A DNA stretch of 49,819 nucleotides from NCBI GenBank assembly GCA_003225555.1, contig QIAM01000067.1, positions 1 to 49,819 on the forward strand, in the 5' to 3' direction. The translations under genes were made by a program, and so were the position numbers. Source of the stretch: Acidobacteriota bacterium (GTDB lineage Bacteria; Acidobacteriota; Terriglobia; Terriglobales; Acidobacteriaceae). This document shows, in pieces, positions 1-9,800 of this stretch (positions within the stretch are counted from its first letter, which is position 1; the number at the start of each line of letters is the position of its first letter). Under the pieces are notes generated by a model. It was not told where the DNA came from. It made no database searches and worked only from the letters and a program-made list of their open reading frames with translations.

Positions 1-2
1 TG

Positions 3-326
3 GCCGACCTGGTGCACTCGCTGACGACCGAGCGCTCCGTCTTCGTGAATCGCCTAAGAAGAATGAGTGCCTATCCCCATAGGCTGCTGGTGATCACGGC
101 TTCGTTGAGTTCCATCAAATCGTCCTACGCATTCTCCAAATGCAATCCCAACCACATCATGCAGGCACTGATCGCCATCTTGGCAGGTTGGAATGTGCCG
201 TTCGTATGTACCGAAACGCATGAACGGGGAGAAGAGACCATCGCTTCCTACTTGTACCAAGTTCATCTCTACCACTGGCTGGAGTCGAACGGGCATGGGA
301 GATATCTCGCCGACCAAGACTTGTAG
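3..326 (+). CDS. ERCC4-type nuclease domain protein, 3' part only
   Basis: The reading frame is open from base 3, the window edge, to a TAG at 324-326. It begins ADLVHSLTTERSVF, which matches the end of the XPF/ERCC4 nuclease core: the D is the last residue of an ERKxxxD motif whose first part lies outside the window. The rest (NPNHIMQALIAI, then PFVCTETHERGEETIASYL) follows the usual ERCC4 fold order of a helix, then a strand and a helix that ends the domain. Such stand-alone ERCC4 proteins are structure-selective DNA nucleases in DNA repair or mobile elements, but the specific role here cannot be read. A GTG at 12 is only an internal codon; the true start is to the left. The gene converges on the next TPR gene with 3 bases between stops. 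Confidence 0.75.
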   Translation, partial: ADLVHSLTTERSVFVNRLRRMSAYPHRLLVITASLSSIKSSYAFSKCNPNHIMQALIAILAGWNVPFVCTETHERGEETIASYLYQVHLYHWLESNGHGRYLADQDL

Positions 327-329
327 CGA

Positions 330-1352
330 TCAGGTATTTTTTTTTACACGACGGGATTTCTGCGCACCACAAGAGGGAATTGCCGTTGTTGTTTGTTTCA
401 GCCGCTGAAATTCTAACGATTCAGCTTTGGCGAGATCGTTCTTTCCGAGCCTCTGGTATATCCGCCCGAGCAGGTAATGCGGGTCTGGATAGTCTGCGTC
501 CAACGCTGCAGATCTCTTGAGCGCTTCGATCGCCTCCTCGCTTTTCCCTTCTTTGTCGAGCACACGGCCGAGTTGATATTGTGCTTGAGGCAGCTTGGGA
601 TTGTAGGTGATTGCTTCTCGTAAGCCCTTTTCCGCGTTCGCCAGCTGGTTGAGTTCCAGCTGAGTAAGGGCCATGTCCAGAGGCGGCCAAGGAGAGGGTC
701 TGGCTTGCAGGCGGTTCAGTTCGACCGCGCGGCTGAAGGCTTTGATCGATTCATCGAATTGGCCAGTGTAGTCGTAACACAAACCCAAGAGATCATACGC
801 ACGTACCATACTAGGATCCAGTTCTGCGACTCTGTGTAGTCTGACAATGGCTTCAAAATATTTCTGGTCGTCATAGTCGACGCGGGACAACCAATATAAA
901 TAGAGCGTGTGATTGGGGTGCTCCGCGGCGAGTGTTTGCAACTCGGATCGCGCCCAAGAGCGATGGTTCACCTTTATGCATGCCATCGCCAGAGTAAACC
1001 TCGTGCGTTCATCGAGTGGCGCGATAGCCTCGGCCTTCTTCCAGGCAATAACCGAGTTGACGTATTGACCATCCAGAAAAAACAGTCCACCGGAGAATTC
1101 CAACAACTTTGCAGCGCGCAGTGATTTTGGGTCGAGTTCGGTTTCTGCGACGAGAATCTCTTCGGCTTTTTTGTAGTCCTTCTGGCGAAGGGCGGTCGCG
1201 ACTTGGCCGCGGCGCTCAGGTGATAATTCTAGTCTCGACAGATCGTAGTCGCGGGGAACCTCAGGCAAAGTCTCCTGGGCATAACTGCATGTGTCCCCTA
1301 TGAATAGAGGAAAGGTCGATAGGAACACTACGCCGATGAGAACACGATTCAT
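330..1352 (-). CDS. Exported tetratricopeptide (TPR) repeat protein
   Basis: The product is 340 aa starting at ATG 1352. Residues 1-26 form a Sec signal peptide (hydrophobic VLIGVVFLSTFPLFIG, then SYAQ as a likely cleavage site). Residues about 50-315 are tandem 34-residue TPR units, seen as repeated W/Y-LG-Y-A-P spacing, for example AYDLLGLCYDYTGQFDESIKAFSRA and PHYLLGRIYQRLGKNDLAKA given in parts. There is no catalytic domain, so the role is protein-protein or ligand scaffolding outside the cytoplasm. It lies 19 bases downstream of another TPR gene on the same strand, so the two are probably one transcript. A run of nine T on the plus strand near 339-347 lies in its last codons. The substrate or partner is unknown. 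Confidence 0.85.
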   Translation of the reverse strand: MNRVLIGVVFLSTFPLFIGDTCSYAQETLPEVPRDYDLSRLELSPERRGQVATALRQKDYKKAEEILVAETELDPKSLRAAKLLEFSGGLFFLDGQYVNSVIAWKKAEAIAPLDERTRFTLAMACIKVNHRSWARSELQTLAAEHPNHTLYLYWLSRVDYDDQKYFEAIVRLHRVAELDPSMVRAYDLLGLCYDYTGQFDESIKAFSRAVELNRLQARPSPWPPLDMALTQLELNQLANAEKGLREAITYNPKLPQAQYQLGRVLDKEGKSEEAIEALKRSAALDADYPDPHYLLGRIYQRLGKNDLAKAESLEFQRLKQTTTAIPSCGAQKSRRVKKNT

Positions 1353-1371
1353 GTCTGTAATTCAGAACCAG

Positions 1372-2244
1372 CTAATGGGGCACCGCCTTTTCGCTCTCGA
1401 TTCTTGTTTTCGCATCGGCAGCCATTTTGCTATCTGGAACCAGCGCCAGTTCCTGCTCGACTTGTGCAAGTGCCTCATCAAACCTGTTCAATTGGAGCAG
1501 AATCAAGCCCATCCCTAAATGGATTTCCGGCAGCTTGGGATCGGCCTTGGCCGCCTGCTGATAGGCGGCAAGCGCACGATCGTATTTTCCCTGAATTGCG
1601 TACTCCTGACCAAGGGCCTGCTGCAGTCGCGCGGAGCTCGGGTTTACACGCGAGAGTTCTTGCAGTGACCACCCCGAGAGTTTGGCCAGAGCCTTACCCA
1701 ATTGGTACGCATATTCGGCATTGTCCGGTGCAAGCACCATCAGCTTTTGCAGTTCGTCGACCGCCAGCATCCAACGATCAGTTGACGCGTAGGCCCTCGC
1801 GAGCTGCAAATGCGCAGCCGGTTCGTGCGGCATTGATCGGACGGCTAGCTTTAGTTCACGCACCGCATCATTACTCTTCCCAAGGAATAGAAGGCTGGAA
1901 CCGAGAAGCAGCCGGCTCGGTCCGTAGTGGGGATTCAGAGCAAGTGATTTCCGGAACCAGGCAACGGCCTGCGCGTGATTGCGGCGTTCTTGCGCAATAA
2001 CACCCAGATTATGGAAGACAATGGGATACTTGATACCTTGCTGCAAAGCCTGATTCAGAAACTTCTGTGCGGTCTCCAGATCGCCCGCCGTGAGGGCCTG
2101 AACACCAGCAGCGACCGCATCCTCTGGAGATGATTGAGAGACCTGTGAGAAGCCTCTGAGACCCAAAAGGAAGATGAGGATCGCAATCCTTCTCCGATTC
2201 AGACAAAGACGTGAACAGAGCATCATGGACAAACCGATTAGCAT
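1372..2244 (-). CDS. Exported TPR repeat protein
   Basis: The open frame extends to 2454, but that would overlap the divergent gene at 2325. The first sensible start is ATG 2244, with an AGGAG upstream at 13 bases, or the ATGATG at 2226/2223. From 2244 the product is 290 aa. Residues 16-34 form a signal peptide (RRRIAILIFLLGLRGFSQ). TPR units fill about residues 45-275 (VFHNLGVIAQERRNHAQAVA, PAAHLQLARAYASTDRW). A segment NPSSARLQQALGQEYAIQG resembles a motif in the TPR genes at 3974 and 41297, so these form a subfamily. It is the first gene of a minus-strand pair with the 330-1352 gene and is divergent from the TPR-CRTAC1 operon, sharing an 80-base promoter region. Confidence 0.82.
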   Translation of the reverse strand: MLIGLSMMLCSRLCLNRRRIAILIFLLGLRGFSQVSQSSPEDAVAAGVQALTAGDLETAQKFLNQALQQGIKYPIVFHNLGVIAQERRNHAQAVAWFRKSLALNPHYGPSRLLLGSSLLFLGKSNDAVRELKLAVRSMPHEPAAHLQLARAYASTDRWMLAVDELQKLMVLAPDNAEYAYQLGKALAKLSGWSLQELSRVNPSSARLQQALGQEYAIQGKYDRALAAYQQAAKADPKLPEIHLGMGLILLQLNRFDEALAQVEQELALVPDSKMAADAKTRIESEKAVPH

Positions 2245-2324
2245 TCCGTCACCACAACTCCTGGCGAGCAACAGTATAAGACACTCCAAATTATGCGGTT
2301 CAGCCTTGAAACAGGTCAGGTATA

Positions 2325-3965
2325 ATGACTTGGATTTTTCGACTTCTACAGTACCTGTTAACGGCTGTGTTAATACAATGGGCTTGCCGGCTTGCGTTTC
2401 TTCCCACGCTAGTCCTTTTGTGTTTGGGTGTCGTTTGCGCGCAGGTTCGACCACCCGAGGACAGTGCGCGCGAGCGCGCCATCATGGAAATCCAAACCTC
2501 AATCAATCAGGGAAATCTACCGGCGGCGAGAGAACAGCTAAGAGCGTCGGCAAAGCAATTCGGCCGTGATGCTGGATTCGATAATTTGGCAGGTATCATT
2601 GAGGCGCAGGAGCACAATTATTCCGCAGCAGAAGCGGATTTCAAGCGAGCAATCCAACGGCAACGTCACTTTACAGCGGCTTACCTGAACTTGGCGCGAC
2701 TTTATCAGGAAAATTCTTCGACTGATTCTCAGGCGAGCAAGAAGGCTTTGCTTGTTTATGACACGGTTCTTAGCTACGAGCTAAGTGATGCCGAGGCCAA
2801 TTATCAGAGTGCGCTGCTGCTACTGGAAGCGGGAAAATATCAAGCCTCTTTGCTGCGTGTGTCGCGTCTTCCGCGTATCACACGAGGGAGTGCGCAGGCT
2901 CTGTCGATTTCGTGCGCTGATTATGCGGGATTAGGAGATCGCAAAAGCACCTTGAGTGAGCTGGCACGATTTCTGGAAAGCCCAGATTTTTCGGAAGCCG
3001 ATGTGCGGCAAGTGTTGCTGGGTACTCACACTGGAAAGCACGATGACGTGACCATCGCCGTCCTGGAAGCCTTGGCGAAGCGGGAACAGCTCCCGCCCGA
3101 CCTCGAACACAGCCTTGGCTTAGCTTATGAGAGATCGGGAAAGTTCGATGAGGCTCGATCGAGTCTGGAAAAGCTTGCGGTTGAACATTTGTCGGTCCCC
3201 TCTTTATTTGACCTGGCGAGAGTGGCATACGAGCAGAAGGACTATAAGGGCGCATTGGGCTATCTGGCGCACTCGCGCGATCTGAAACCTGATAGTGCAA
3301 GCGTCCATTATTCCTTTGGTGTGGTCTGTCTCGACCTGGAACTCATAGCGGAAGCGCGGAATTCTTTCGAGAAGGCAGTCAAACTTGATCCTGAAAACGG
3401 CAGTTATAACTACGCCCTTGGGGCAACGTCACTTTTCAGCCATGATCCGGAGGAAGCCGTACCATACTTCCAACAGTATCTGAAGCACAACCCGCAGGAC
3501 CCGCGTGGCAAGTTGGCGGTCGGCATAGCGTTTTTTCGAGCAAAAGATTATGACGATGCAGCGCCGTGGCTTTATCAAGCCGCACAACATCCCGAGACGG
3601 CCGCCACAGCGCATTACTACTTGGGGTCACTTGCCTTGCAGAATGGGCACCTGGACGAAGCCCTTCCACAGCTCCAGACTGCGCTGAGCGCAAGGCCAGA
3701 CTACACAGATGCCCTCGCGGAATTAGCCCAGTATTATTTAGTTCGCAGGAACTATAGTGACGCGGAGAAGCAATTACAGCATGCTCTGAATTTGAACCCA
3801 GATCACATGGCAGCCAACTTCTATCTGTTGTCGTTGTACGCACGTACCCGTGATCCACGACGCGACACACAGTCAAAAAGATACGATGAACTGCAGAAAC
3901 TCAGAGAGGCGAAGAGTCAGGAACTCTTGCGTATGGTTGAGGTGAGACCCTTCGAAGCACCGTAG
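2325..3965 (+). CDS. Large exported TPR repeat protein
   Basis: The product is 546 aa from ATG 2325, with an AGGTCAGG ribosome-binding site just upstream. Residues 1-40 form a signal peptide with a long hydrophobic core (LPTLVLLCLGVVCAQ). At least ten TPR units follow from residue 60 to about 525, with typical helix pairs such as NYNLGATSLF-like and AHYYLGSLALQNGHLDEALP. No enzyme motif is present. It is the first gene of a plus-strand operon: the next TPR gene starts 8 bases after its stop, and that gene overlaps the CRTAC1 gene. The likely role is an extracytoplasmic scaffold or ligand-capture partner of the CRTAC1 protein and the nearby TonB-dependent receptor; this role is inferred from repeated co-occurrence within the window. 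Confidence 0.87.
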   Translation: MTWIFRLLQYLLTAVLIQWACRLAFLPTLVLLCLGVVCAQVRPPEDSARERAIMEIQTSINQGNLPAAREQLRASAKQFGRDAGFDNLAGIIEAQEHNYSAAEADFKRAIQRQRHFTAAYLNLARLYQENSSTDSQASKKALLVYDTVLSYELSDAEANYQSALLLLEAGKYQASLLRVSRLPRITRGSAQALSISCADYAGLGDRKSTLSELARFLESPDFSEADVRQVLLGTHTGKHDDVTIAVLEALAKREQLPPDLEHSLGLAYERSGKFDEARSSLEKLAVEHLSVPSLFDLARVAYEQKDYKGALGYLAHSRDLKPDSASVHYSFGVVCLDLELIAEARNSFEKAVKLDPENGSYNYALGATSLFSHDPEEAVPYFQQYLKHNPQDPRGKLAVGIAFFRAKDYDDAAPWLYQAAQHPETAATAHYYLGSLALQNGHLDEALPQLQTALSARPDYTDALAELAQYYLVRRNYSDAEKQLQHALNLNPDHMAANFYLLSLYARTRDPRRDTQSKRYDELQKLREAKSQELLRMVEVRPFEAP

Positions 3966-3973
3966 GCAGCTCA

Positions 3974-4927
3974 ATGCTTCAAGCAATCAGCCACTGCCGT
4001 CAGGCAAGCCTGTTCTGCGGGACCCTTCTGTGCCTTGTCGTGCCTGTCACGAACGGGTTCACTCAAATAGCAGAAGCATCTCCGGCTGCTCGAGCGTTGT
4101 ACCGCGGAAAGTACGAAGAAGCGAGAGAGTTGGCGACGCGTCACTTAGAAAATAGGCCTACTGATCTCCTGGTGCGCATCATTCTTGCGCGTACGGACCT
4201 TGCGATGGGGAAATACGGCGAAGCTCTGGGCGAACTGAAGAAGGTCCTTGCGTCAGACCCTCAGAGCAATGACGCTCTCTATTATTTGTCCTTCGCAGCG
4301 AGGGGATTGTCGCAACAAGAGTATGCGAGGCTGTACCGACTGAGTCCTGATTCCGCGCGCGTTCATCAAATCCTGGCCGAGTCCGCATTGGAAGCTCAGG
4401 ATATATCCCTGGCGGATACGGAGTTTCACAAGGCTTTTGAGATCAATCCCCATTCTGTGGAGGTTGCTATCGAATTGGCGGAGCTAGAGCGGTCGCAGTC
4501 CAAGTTCGACGAAGCCATTACCTATTACTCGAAGGCGGCAGAGATCGGATCAGTGGACTATGAGATTGCGTATGGACTCGGCGCCTGCTACACGTACAAA
4601 CACGACTATCCCCGCGCAATCGAGTGGCTGAGAAAGAGCGTTGCATTGGCTCCTGGTTCCGCTGCTAGTCACTTTGCTTTGGGTAGCGCGCTGTTTCAAA
4701 GCGGGGATTTGAATGCTGCTGTTCCGGAGTTGGCTGCTTCGGCGCGGCTGGAGCCACGGATGAAGCAGGCCTATTTTCTGCTTGGGCGCGCATATTCAAA
4801 GCTGGGGCGTAAACCGGACGCAGACGCTGCATTTCAGAAATTGGACCAGCTGGACAGCTCGGCGACATCAGTTCAGAGCAGTGGATCTCCTGATCATGTG
4901 AACAAGGAAGTGCCACGCAACCCATGA
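3974..4927 (+). CDS. Exported TPR repeat protein, middle gene of operon
   Basis: The product is 317 aa from ATG 3974. Residues 1-31 form a signal peptide (CGTLLCLVVPVTNGFTQ). TPR units run from about residue 38 to 300. Residues about 120-155 read SPDSARVHQILAESALEAQ followed by an A-x-x-x-F/Y-x-K-A helix and INPHS; the 41297 gene in module C has PDSAQMHQSLAHEDARQG and INPH at the same place, so the two are probably orthologous positions in paralogous modules. The stop overlaps the start of the CRTAC1 gene (ATGA at 4924-4927), which indicates translational coupling and therefore coordinated amounts of the two proteins. Confidence 0.86.
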   Translation: MLQAISHCRQASLFCGTLLCLVVPVTNGFTQIAEASPAARALYRGKYEEARELATRHLENRPTDLLVRIILARTDLAMGKYGEALGELKKVLASDPQSNDALYYLSFAARGLSQQEYARLYRLSPDSARVHQILAESALEAQDISLADTEFHKAFEINPHSVEVAIELAELERSQSKFDEAITYYSKAAEIGSVDYEIAYGLGACYTYKHDYPRAIEWLRKSVALAPGSAASHFALGSALFQSGDLNAAVPELAASARLEPRMKQAYFLLGRAYSKLGRKPDADAAFQKLDQLDSSATSVQSSGSPDHVNKEVPRNP

Positions 4928-6777
4928 AGCGTCGCAACTCCCGTCAGACGGGGCGGAGGATCCGATTGGTCCATTTCCTGTGCTTCCTTCTCGCCGCGGT
5001 CACGATCAACGTTGGGGCACAGGAAGCAGATTCTCACGCGCCACCCCAGGCTCAGCCCATGGGCGTTTCTACCGGCCCTCCGCATGCGGCGGTCAAAGAC
5101 GCGCATGCGCGACCGATCACGGCCGGTGGTTTTGTGGATGGCGCCCCGATTATCTTTCAAGACGCGACTTCATCCTCTGGTTTGGACAAGTTCCTCCACC
5201 ACTCTGGCACTCCGGAGAAGACGACGATCCTGGAGAGTGTTGGCTCGGGTCTGGCATTGCTCGACTACGACAATGATGGCTGGCTCGACATCTACCTGCT
5301 CAGTGGTTCGACAGTGGCCGCGCTGAGCGGAAAGGAGCCCGTGCCGCCCGCAATGCTCTTTCATAACAATCACGACGGTACGTTTACCGACGTGACCGAA
5401 AAAGCCGGTGTCGCCAACGAGCGCTGGGGATTTGGAGTCGCCGTCGGCGATTACGATAATGATGGGTGGCCTGACATTTACGTCGCCAACTTCGGGAAGA
5501 ACCGTCTATATCACAACAATGGTGATGGTACATTCACCGATGTGGCAGAGAAGGCAGGTGTGTCTCTTGGAGGCTGGTCAGCAGGCCCGACCTGGGGCGA
5601 CTTCGACCATGATGGTTTGCTAGATCTGTTTGTCCCCGGGTACCTGAAGTTCGATGCCAATCATCCTCCCATTCCAGGCCAGAACGGCCTCCCGCCGGGT
5701 TCTTGCCAGTTCCGTGGGGTTGGGTCCATGTGCGGCCCGTTGGGATTGGTCGGCGAACGCGATCATCTGTTTCACAACAACGGGAACGGCACGTTCAGGG
5801 ATGTGAGTGAGAGCGCCGGTGTCGCTGATTCCCACGGGTACTACGGCTTGGCTTCGGCATTCGTGGATGTTGATGACGATGGCTGGATGGACCTCGTCGT
5901 TGCAAACGATTCGGTTCCACGTTATCTCTATCGTAACCTTCACAACGGCAAGTTCGAAGACATAAGCTATGTTTCCGGCTTTGCGCTGACCGACAATGGC
6001 CTGGCACAAGCGTCAATGGGAATCGCCGTAGGCGATTACAACCGAGATGGCAAGCTGGATTTATATGTGACGGTCTTCTCAGATGACTTCAACACTTTGT
6101 ATCGGAACGACGGAAATCTCAGTTTTTCTGAGGTGGGATTCCAGGCAGGCGTTTCCACTGTCACGATTCCATTCCTGGGCTGGGGAACGGGGTTCCTAGA
6201 CATCGATAACGACGGATTGACAGACCTGTTCGTCGCAAACGGTCACATATATCTCTGGGTGGACCAGCGCGATTGGGGAACCACCTGGGCACAGCGCCCG
6301 CTACTTTTCCGAAATGTAGACGGAACAAAGTTTGCCGAAGTGCCGGCCGCGACCGGTAGTGGCCTGGCGGACATCATTCCGGCTAGGGGCGCTGCATTTG
6401 GAGACCTGTTCAATGATGGTCACATCGATGTGGTCGTAAACAACATTGACTCACACCCGACGCTCCTCAGGAATGTTGTCAAGAACAATAATCACTGGAT
6501 CTCGCTGAAGTTGGTTGGAGGTGCGGGAAGTTCTCGGGATGCCATTGGAGCCAAAGTGTTTGTCACGACGGGGCAGGTGCGGCAACGCGCTGACGTTTTC
6601 AGCGGCGGAAGCTATAGTTCGAGCTCCGACTTACGAGTCCATTTCGGGCTCGGGTCCGCCTCCGACGTCGACAAGCTCGAAATTCGGTGGCCGAGCGGAA
6701 ACGTAGAAATGCTAAACAAACCGCCGATAGATCGCATTCTGACGGTGGTGGAAGGAAAGGGAAACAGTACTAAGTAG
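4924..6777 (+). CDS. CRTAC1-like secreted protein: VCBS/FG-GAP repeats plus ASPIC/UnbV domain
   Basis: The product is 617 aa and starts at the ATG overlapping the preceding stop. An N-terminal hydrophobic stretch (IRLVHFLCFLLAAVTINVGAQ) is a signal peptide. Residues about 100-490 hold VCBS/FG-GAP repeats with calcium-binding-like D-x-D-x-D-G loops (DYDNDGWLDIYL, DYDNDGWPDIYVANFG, DIDNDGLTDLFVANG) separated by NGDGTFTDV blocks, consistent with a beta-propeller. Residues about 530-612 are the ASPIC/UnbV domain (NHWISLKLVGG, IGAKV, HFGLGSA, IRWPSG). The family is found in secreted proteins of Acidobacteria, Planctomycetes and relatives; its biochemical role is not established, and carbohydrate or protein binding is the usual suggestion. 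It is the third gene of the TPR-TPR-CRTAC1 operon and converges on a TonB-dependent receptor gene. Confidence 0.9.
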   Translation: MKRRNSRQTGRRIRLVHFLCFLLAAVTINVGAQEADSHAPPQAQPMGVSTGPPHAAVKDAHARPITAGGFVDGAPIIFQDATSSSGLDKFLHHSGTPEKTTILESVGSGLALLDYDNDGWLDIYLLSGSTVAALSGKEPVPPAMLFHNNHDGTFTDVTEKAGVANERWGFGVAVGDYDNDGWPDIYVANFGKNRLYHNNGDGTFTDVAEKAGVSLGGWSAGPTWGDFDHDGLLDLFVPGYLKFDANHPPIPGQNGLPPGSCQFRGVGSMCGPLGLVGERDHLFHNNGNGTFRDVSESAGVADSHGYYGLASAFVDVDDDGWMDLVVANDSVPRYLYRNLHNGKFEDISYVSGFALTDNGLAQASMGIAVGDYNRDGKLDLYVTVFSDDFNTLYRNDGNLSFSEVGFQAGVSTVTIPFLGWGTGFLDIDNDGLTDLFVANGHIYLWVDQRDWGTTWAQRPLLFRNVDGTKFAEVPAATGSGLADIIPARGAAFGDLFNDGHIDVVVNNIDSHPTLLRNVVKNNNHWISLKLVGGAGSSRDAIGAKVFVTTGQVRQRADVFSGGSYSSSSDLRVHFGLGSASDVDKLEIRWPSGNVEMLNKPPIDRILTVVEGKGNSTK

Positions 6778-6891
6778 ATCTGCCGCACGTTGACATCTTG
6801 CTGGACTTTGGCGAAGCTCCCTTCCCTCCTTTTCCTGATCAGCCGAACCCAAACTTAGCCAGCTCATCGGCAACTCAGGCTCAGAACAGAG

Positions 6892-9800
6892 TCAAAACTC
6901 AAGCCGAGCGCCAAGTTGAATGCGTCGCGGCGCACTGACATTGCCGCTCCAAATACCGAAGCCCGAGAAACTTTGCCCGGTGCCGCTGGTCAGAGGTGCC
7001 GCGCTGATGTCAGTTGCGAAAGCCCCACTATTTCCGCTGATATTGAAATTGCTGTCATCCACAAACATGTGATTGTTGAACGCGTTATAGAACTCGGCTC
7101 TCAGTTGCAGGTTCACGCGTTCGGTCAGAGCCGTCTTTTTCGTGATCGAGAAATCAACGTTCTTGTAGTTCGGACCCCTAAGAGCCGAGTAGATGCGAGG
7201 ACCGGTGCCTGTGTATCCAAACGTCCCAGTGCATCCGGGACACGCGCCGTTTGGCTCGAAAGATCCGGCGGGCTCAAAAGCCGCGGGGTTCAGCAGCGAA
7301 GCGCAATTGGGAACGTCCGATGGGCAACCACCCTTTCCGGGGTTGAAATTGTTGACATCCTGCAAGAACGGATTTACTCCCGGAATGCGGCCAACTAGAC
7401 AACCCTGCGCAAATTGGTCGACCACCTGGCACGTCCCGGAACGGATCCACATGGGAGTTCCCCGGGAGTATCGAATGATGGGACTGATCTCCCATCCACC
7501 GACCAGATAGTCCAGGGCATGGCTGCCACTGAGGTACGGCTTACCCCTGCCGAAAGGTAGGGAGTAAACAAACGCGGCCGACAGCGTCTGCGGCACATCA
7601 TCGGGGGAAAGGGACCGATTGCGCTTGGTCTCAAATGGTGAAATCACTCCCTGCGATGCGTTCCAGGTGCTTGCTGCGCTCTGGGTGTTATCGGCGGCGT
7701 CGGTGATCAGCTTCGCATTTGTGTAAGAAACCAGCATGTAGAGGCTGTTCGTGTATCGCTTCTCCGCCTTTAACTGGAAGGAATGATAGATCGAGCCGCC
7801 GTGCCCCTCATTCAGTCCTTGCAGATGGCCGCAGTACTGTGGGAAGGGAAGGAGTGCTTGAGCCACAGTAGGATCGCAGACTCCGGCGTTTGTCAGATCC
7901 TCGACCCAACCTTGGTAAGGCGCGGATACTCCATAGAGGGTCTGGCTGTCCGAAGTAAAGACGGCATTCAACTCAGGGACGTAGCTGCAATTCCCCGTCG
8001 GGTTGGCGGTGGCGCAGCTTGGATCCAGTGGAGTAGTGTTGGCTTCGAGTGACTGAATTCCTGGGTCAAAAGGATTCAGGATGTTGAGAGGCCTCAAGTT
8101 TGAGGGCAGGCGTGTGCCCTTGTTGGCCACGTAAGCTACGCTCAGAAAGATGTTCTTCGGCAATTGCCGTTCAATGGTCAAATTCCATTGCTGGGCATAC
8201 GGCCGGCGGTTCGCGTCCAGCGGACGATAGAGTGGGTGGCTATCGTTGCTCGACTGACCGTTGTCGTACGACGACGAGATAAACGGCGGCAGTAACGCTG
8301 GAGCTGGCACCCCATTATCGAGATAAAAGTTTGGATCAGCCTGGTTCGTAACTGGATCCTGATGAGTACCGAAGTTTTGCGTGAGGTTATAGCCATCCAG
8401 CGCCATGCCTCCGTTCCAGCCCGGATAAAAGGCTTGCGCGAAGAAAACGCCGTAGCCGGCTCGAATCACCGTCTGCTGGTTCATGGCATACGCAAAGCTG
8501 AGGCGTGGCGCAAACCCCTTCTTCCAGGGCCGCTCCGGATAGTCCTTGCCGTAGCAGGCGTCTCCACAACTTGAACCGCTGCCGGCAAAGGCGAGCCTTC
8601 CCGGGATGCCCGCAGTCTGGTTTATACCGACCGGATCAAAGAATGAGAAATGGTTGTACTTCTCACGCGATGCCGAGTAGTAATCCCAGCGCATTCCAAA
8701 ATTCAACGTCAACTTGGGAGTTGCTCTCCACGAGTCATTCACATGGAATGCCCAGACAATCTGCCGCGGATACCAGGACGGCACCGTTCTCCGGTCGACG
8801 CTGCCGCCGCCGACAGCGCCCAGCAGGTAACTGGCGATCGAGCTTCCACTCGTCAGGCTAGGTATGCCTGTTGTGGAATTATCGAAGTTGTAGGTGCCGG
8901 CTTGATTTGTGTGCTGATGCACATTGCCTTGCACTGCGCGCCACTCACCGCCAAAAGTAAACGTGTGATGGCCGTACACTTTATTTACGACGTCATTGAT
9001 GACCCAGGTTGGGCGGGTCGTTATGTTGCCGGAGGGCGGGCCTGTACTTTCAGACATAGACGCGAAACCCTCGCCAAAATTAAATCCTGGAAGGGCGTTG
9101 GTGCCGGCAGCACCTGGCACTTGCGGCAGCTTCCCAATGAAAGCCAGATTGACCGAACCATAACCTTCATTGCGGTTCAGATATCCAACCGTGACATGGT
9201 TGGTGAGCGTGGGGGAGAACGTGTGCTCCCAGTTGAAGCGCGCAATAGGAGAGTTTTGTGGCCTTGTGGGCAGTTCATTAGCAATCGCAATGGGAAGTTG
9301 CGTCGCGGTGTTGTAGCCCGTGAATTGCCGCCACCAGAAGAAGTAGAAGTGGTCCTTGTCGCCGTAGTTGTGGTCGATTCGGAACATGTACACATTGCTG
9401 TTTGCCACCAGGGTGTCCGGAACCGGCCGCGATAGGGTGTAGTTGTTCTGGGCTTGTGCGTTGGTGGGGGTGGGCAGTTCCGCAAGATAGGCCGCCGCAA
9501 TGGGACTGATGCAAGCCGCAGGGATGATATTCCCGGGGAAGTGCTGACCGGGACCGAAACCCGCAGGCAGAGCACTGGCGCATGCAGCCGATTGAGGCCC
9601 TGTGGCTTGGCCGGGATTTGAACCCGGCGCAAAATCGCCAGGCGCGTAGATGGGAAGTCCCCAATCCGTGAAATTTCCCGAGCGCTCGAGGACGGAAGGA
9701 ATGGAAAGCGTGGGCGTATTCGATCCACCCGCTTGGTGAAAGGCCTCCCAGTCAAAATAAAAATAGGAGTGATGCTTTGAGGTTCCGTGATAAAGGAATG

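Noticed and set aside
8650..9435. 261-codon plus-strand frame inside the module A receptor gene
   Set aside because: Antisense frame to a conserved receptor; no start signal or recognisable domain.
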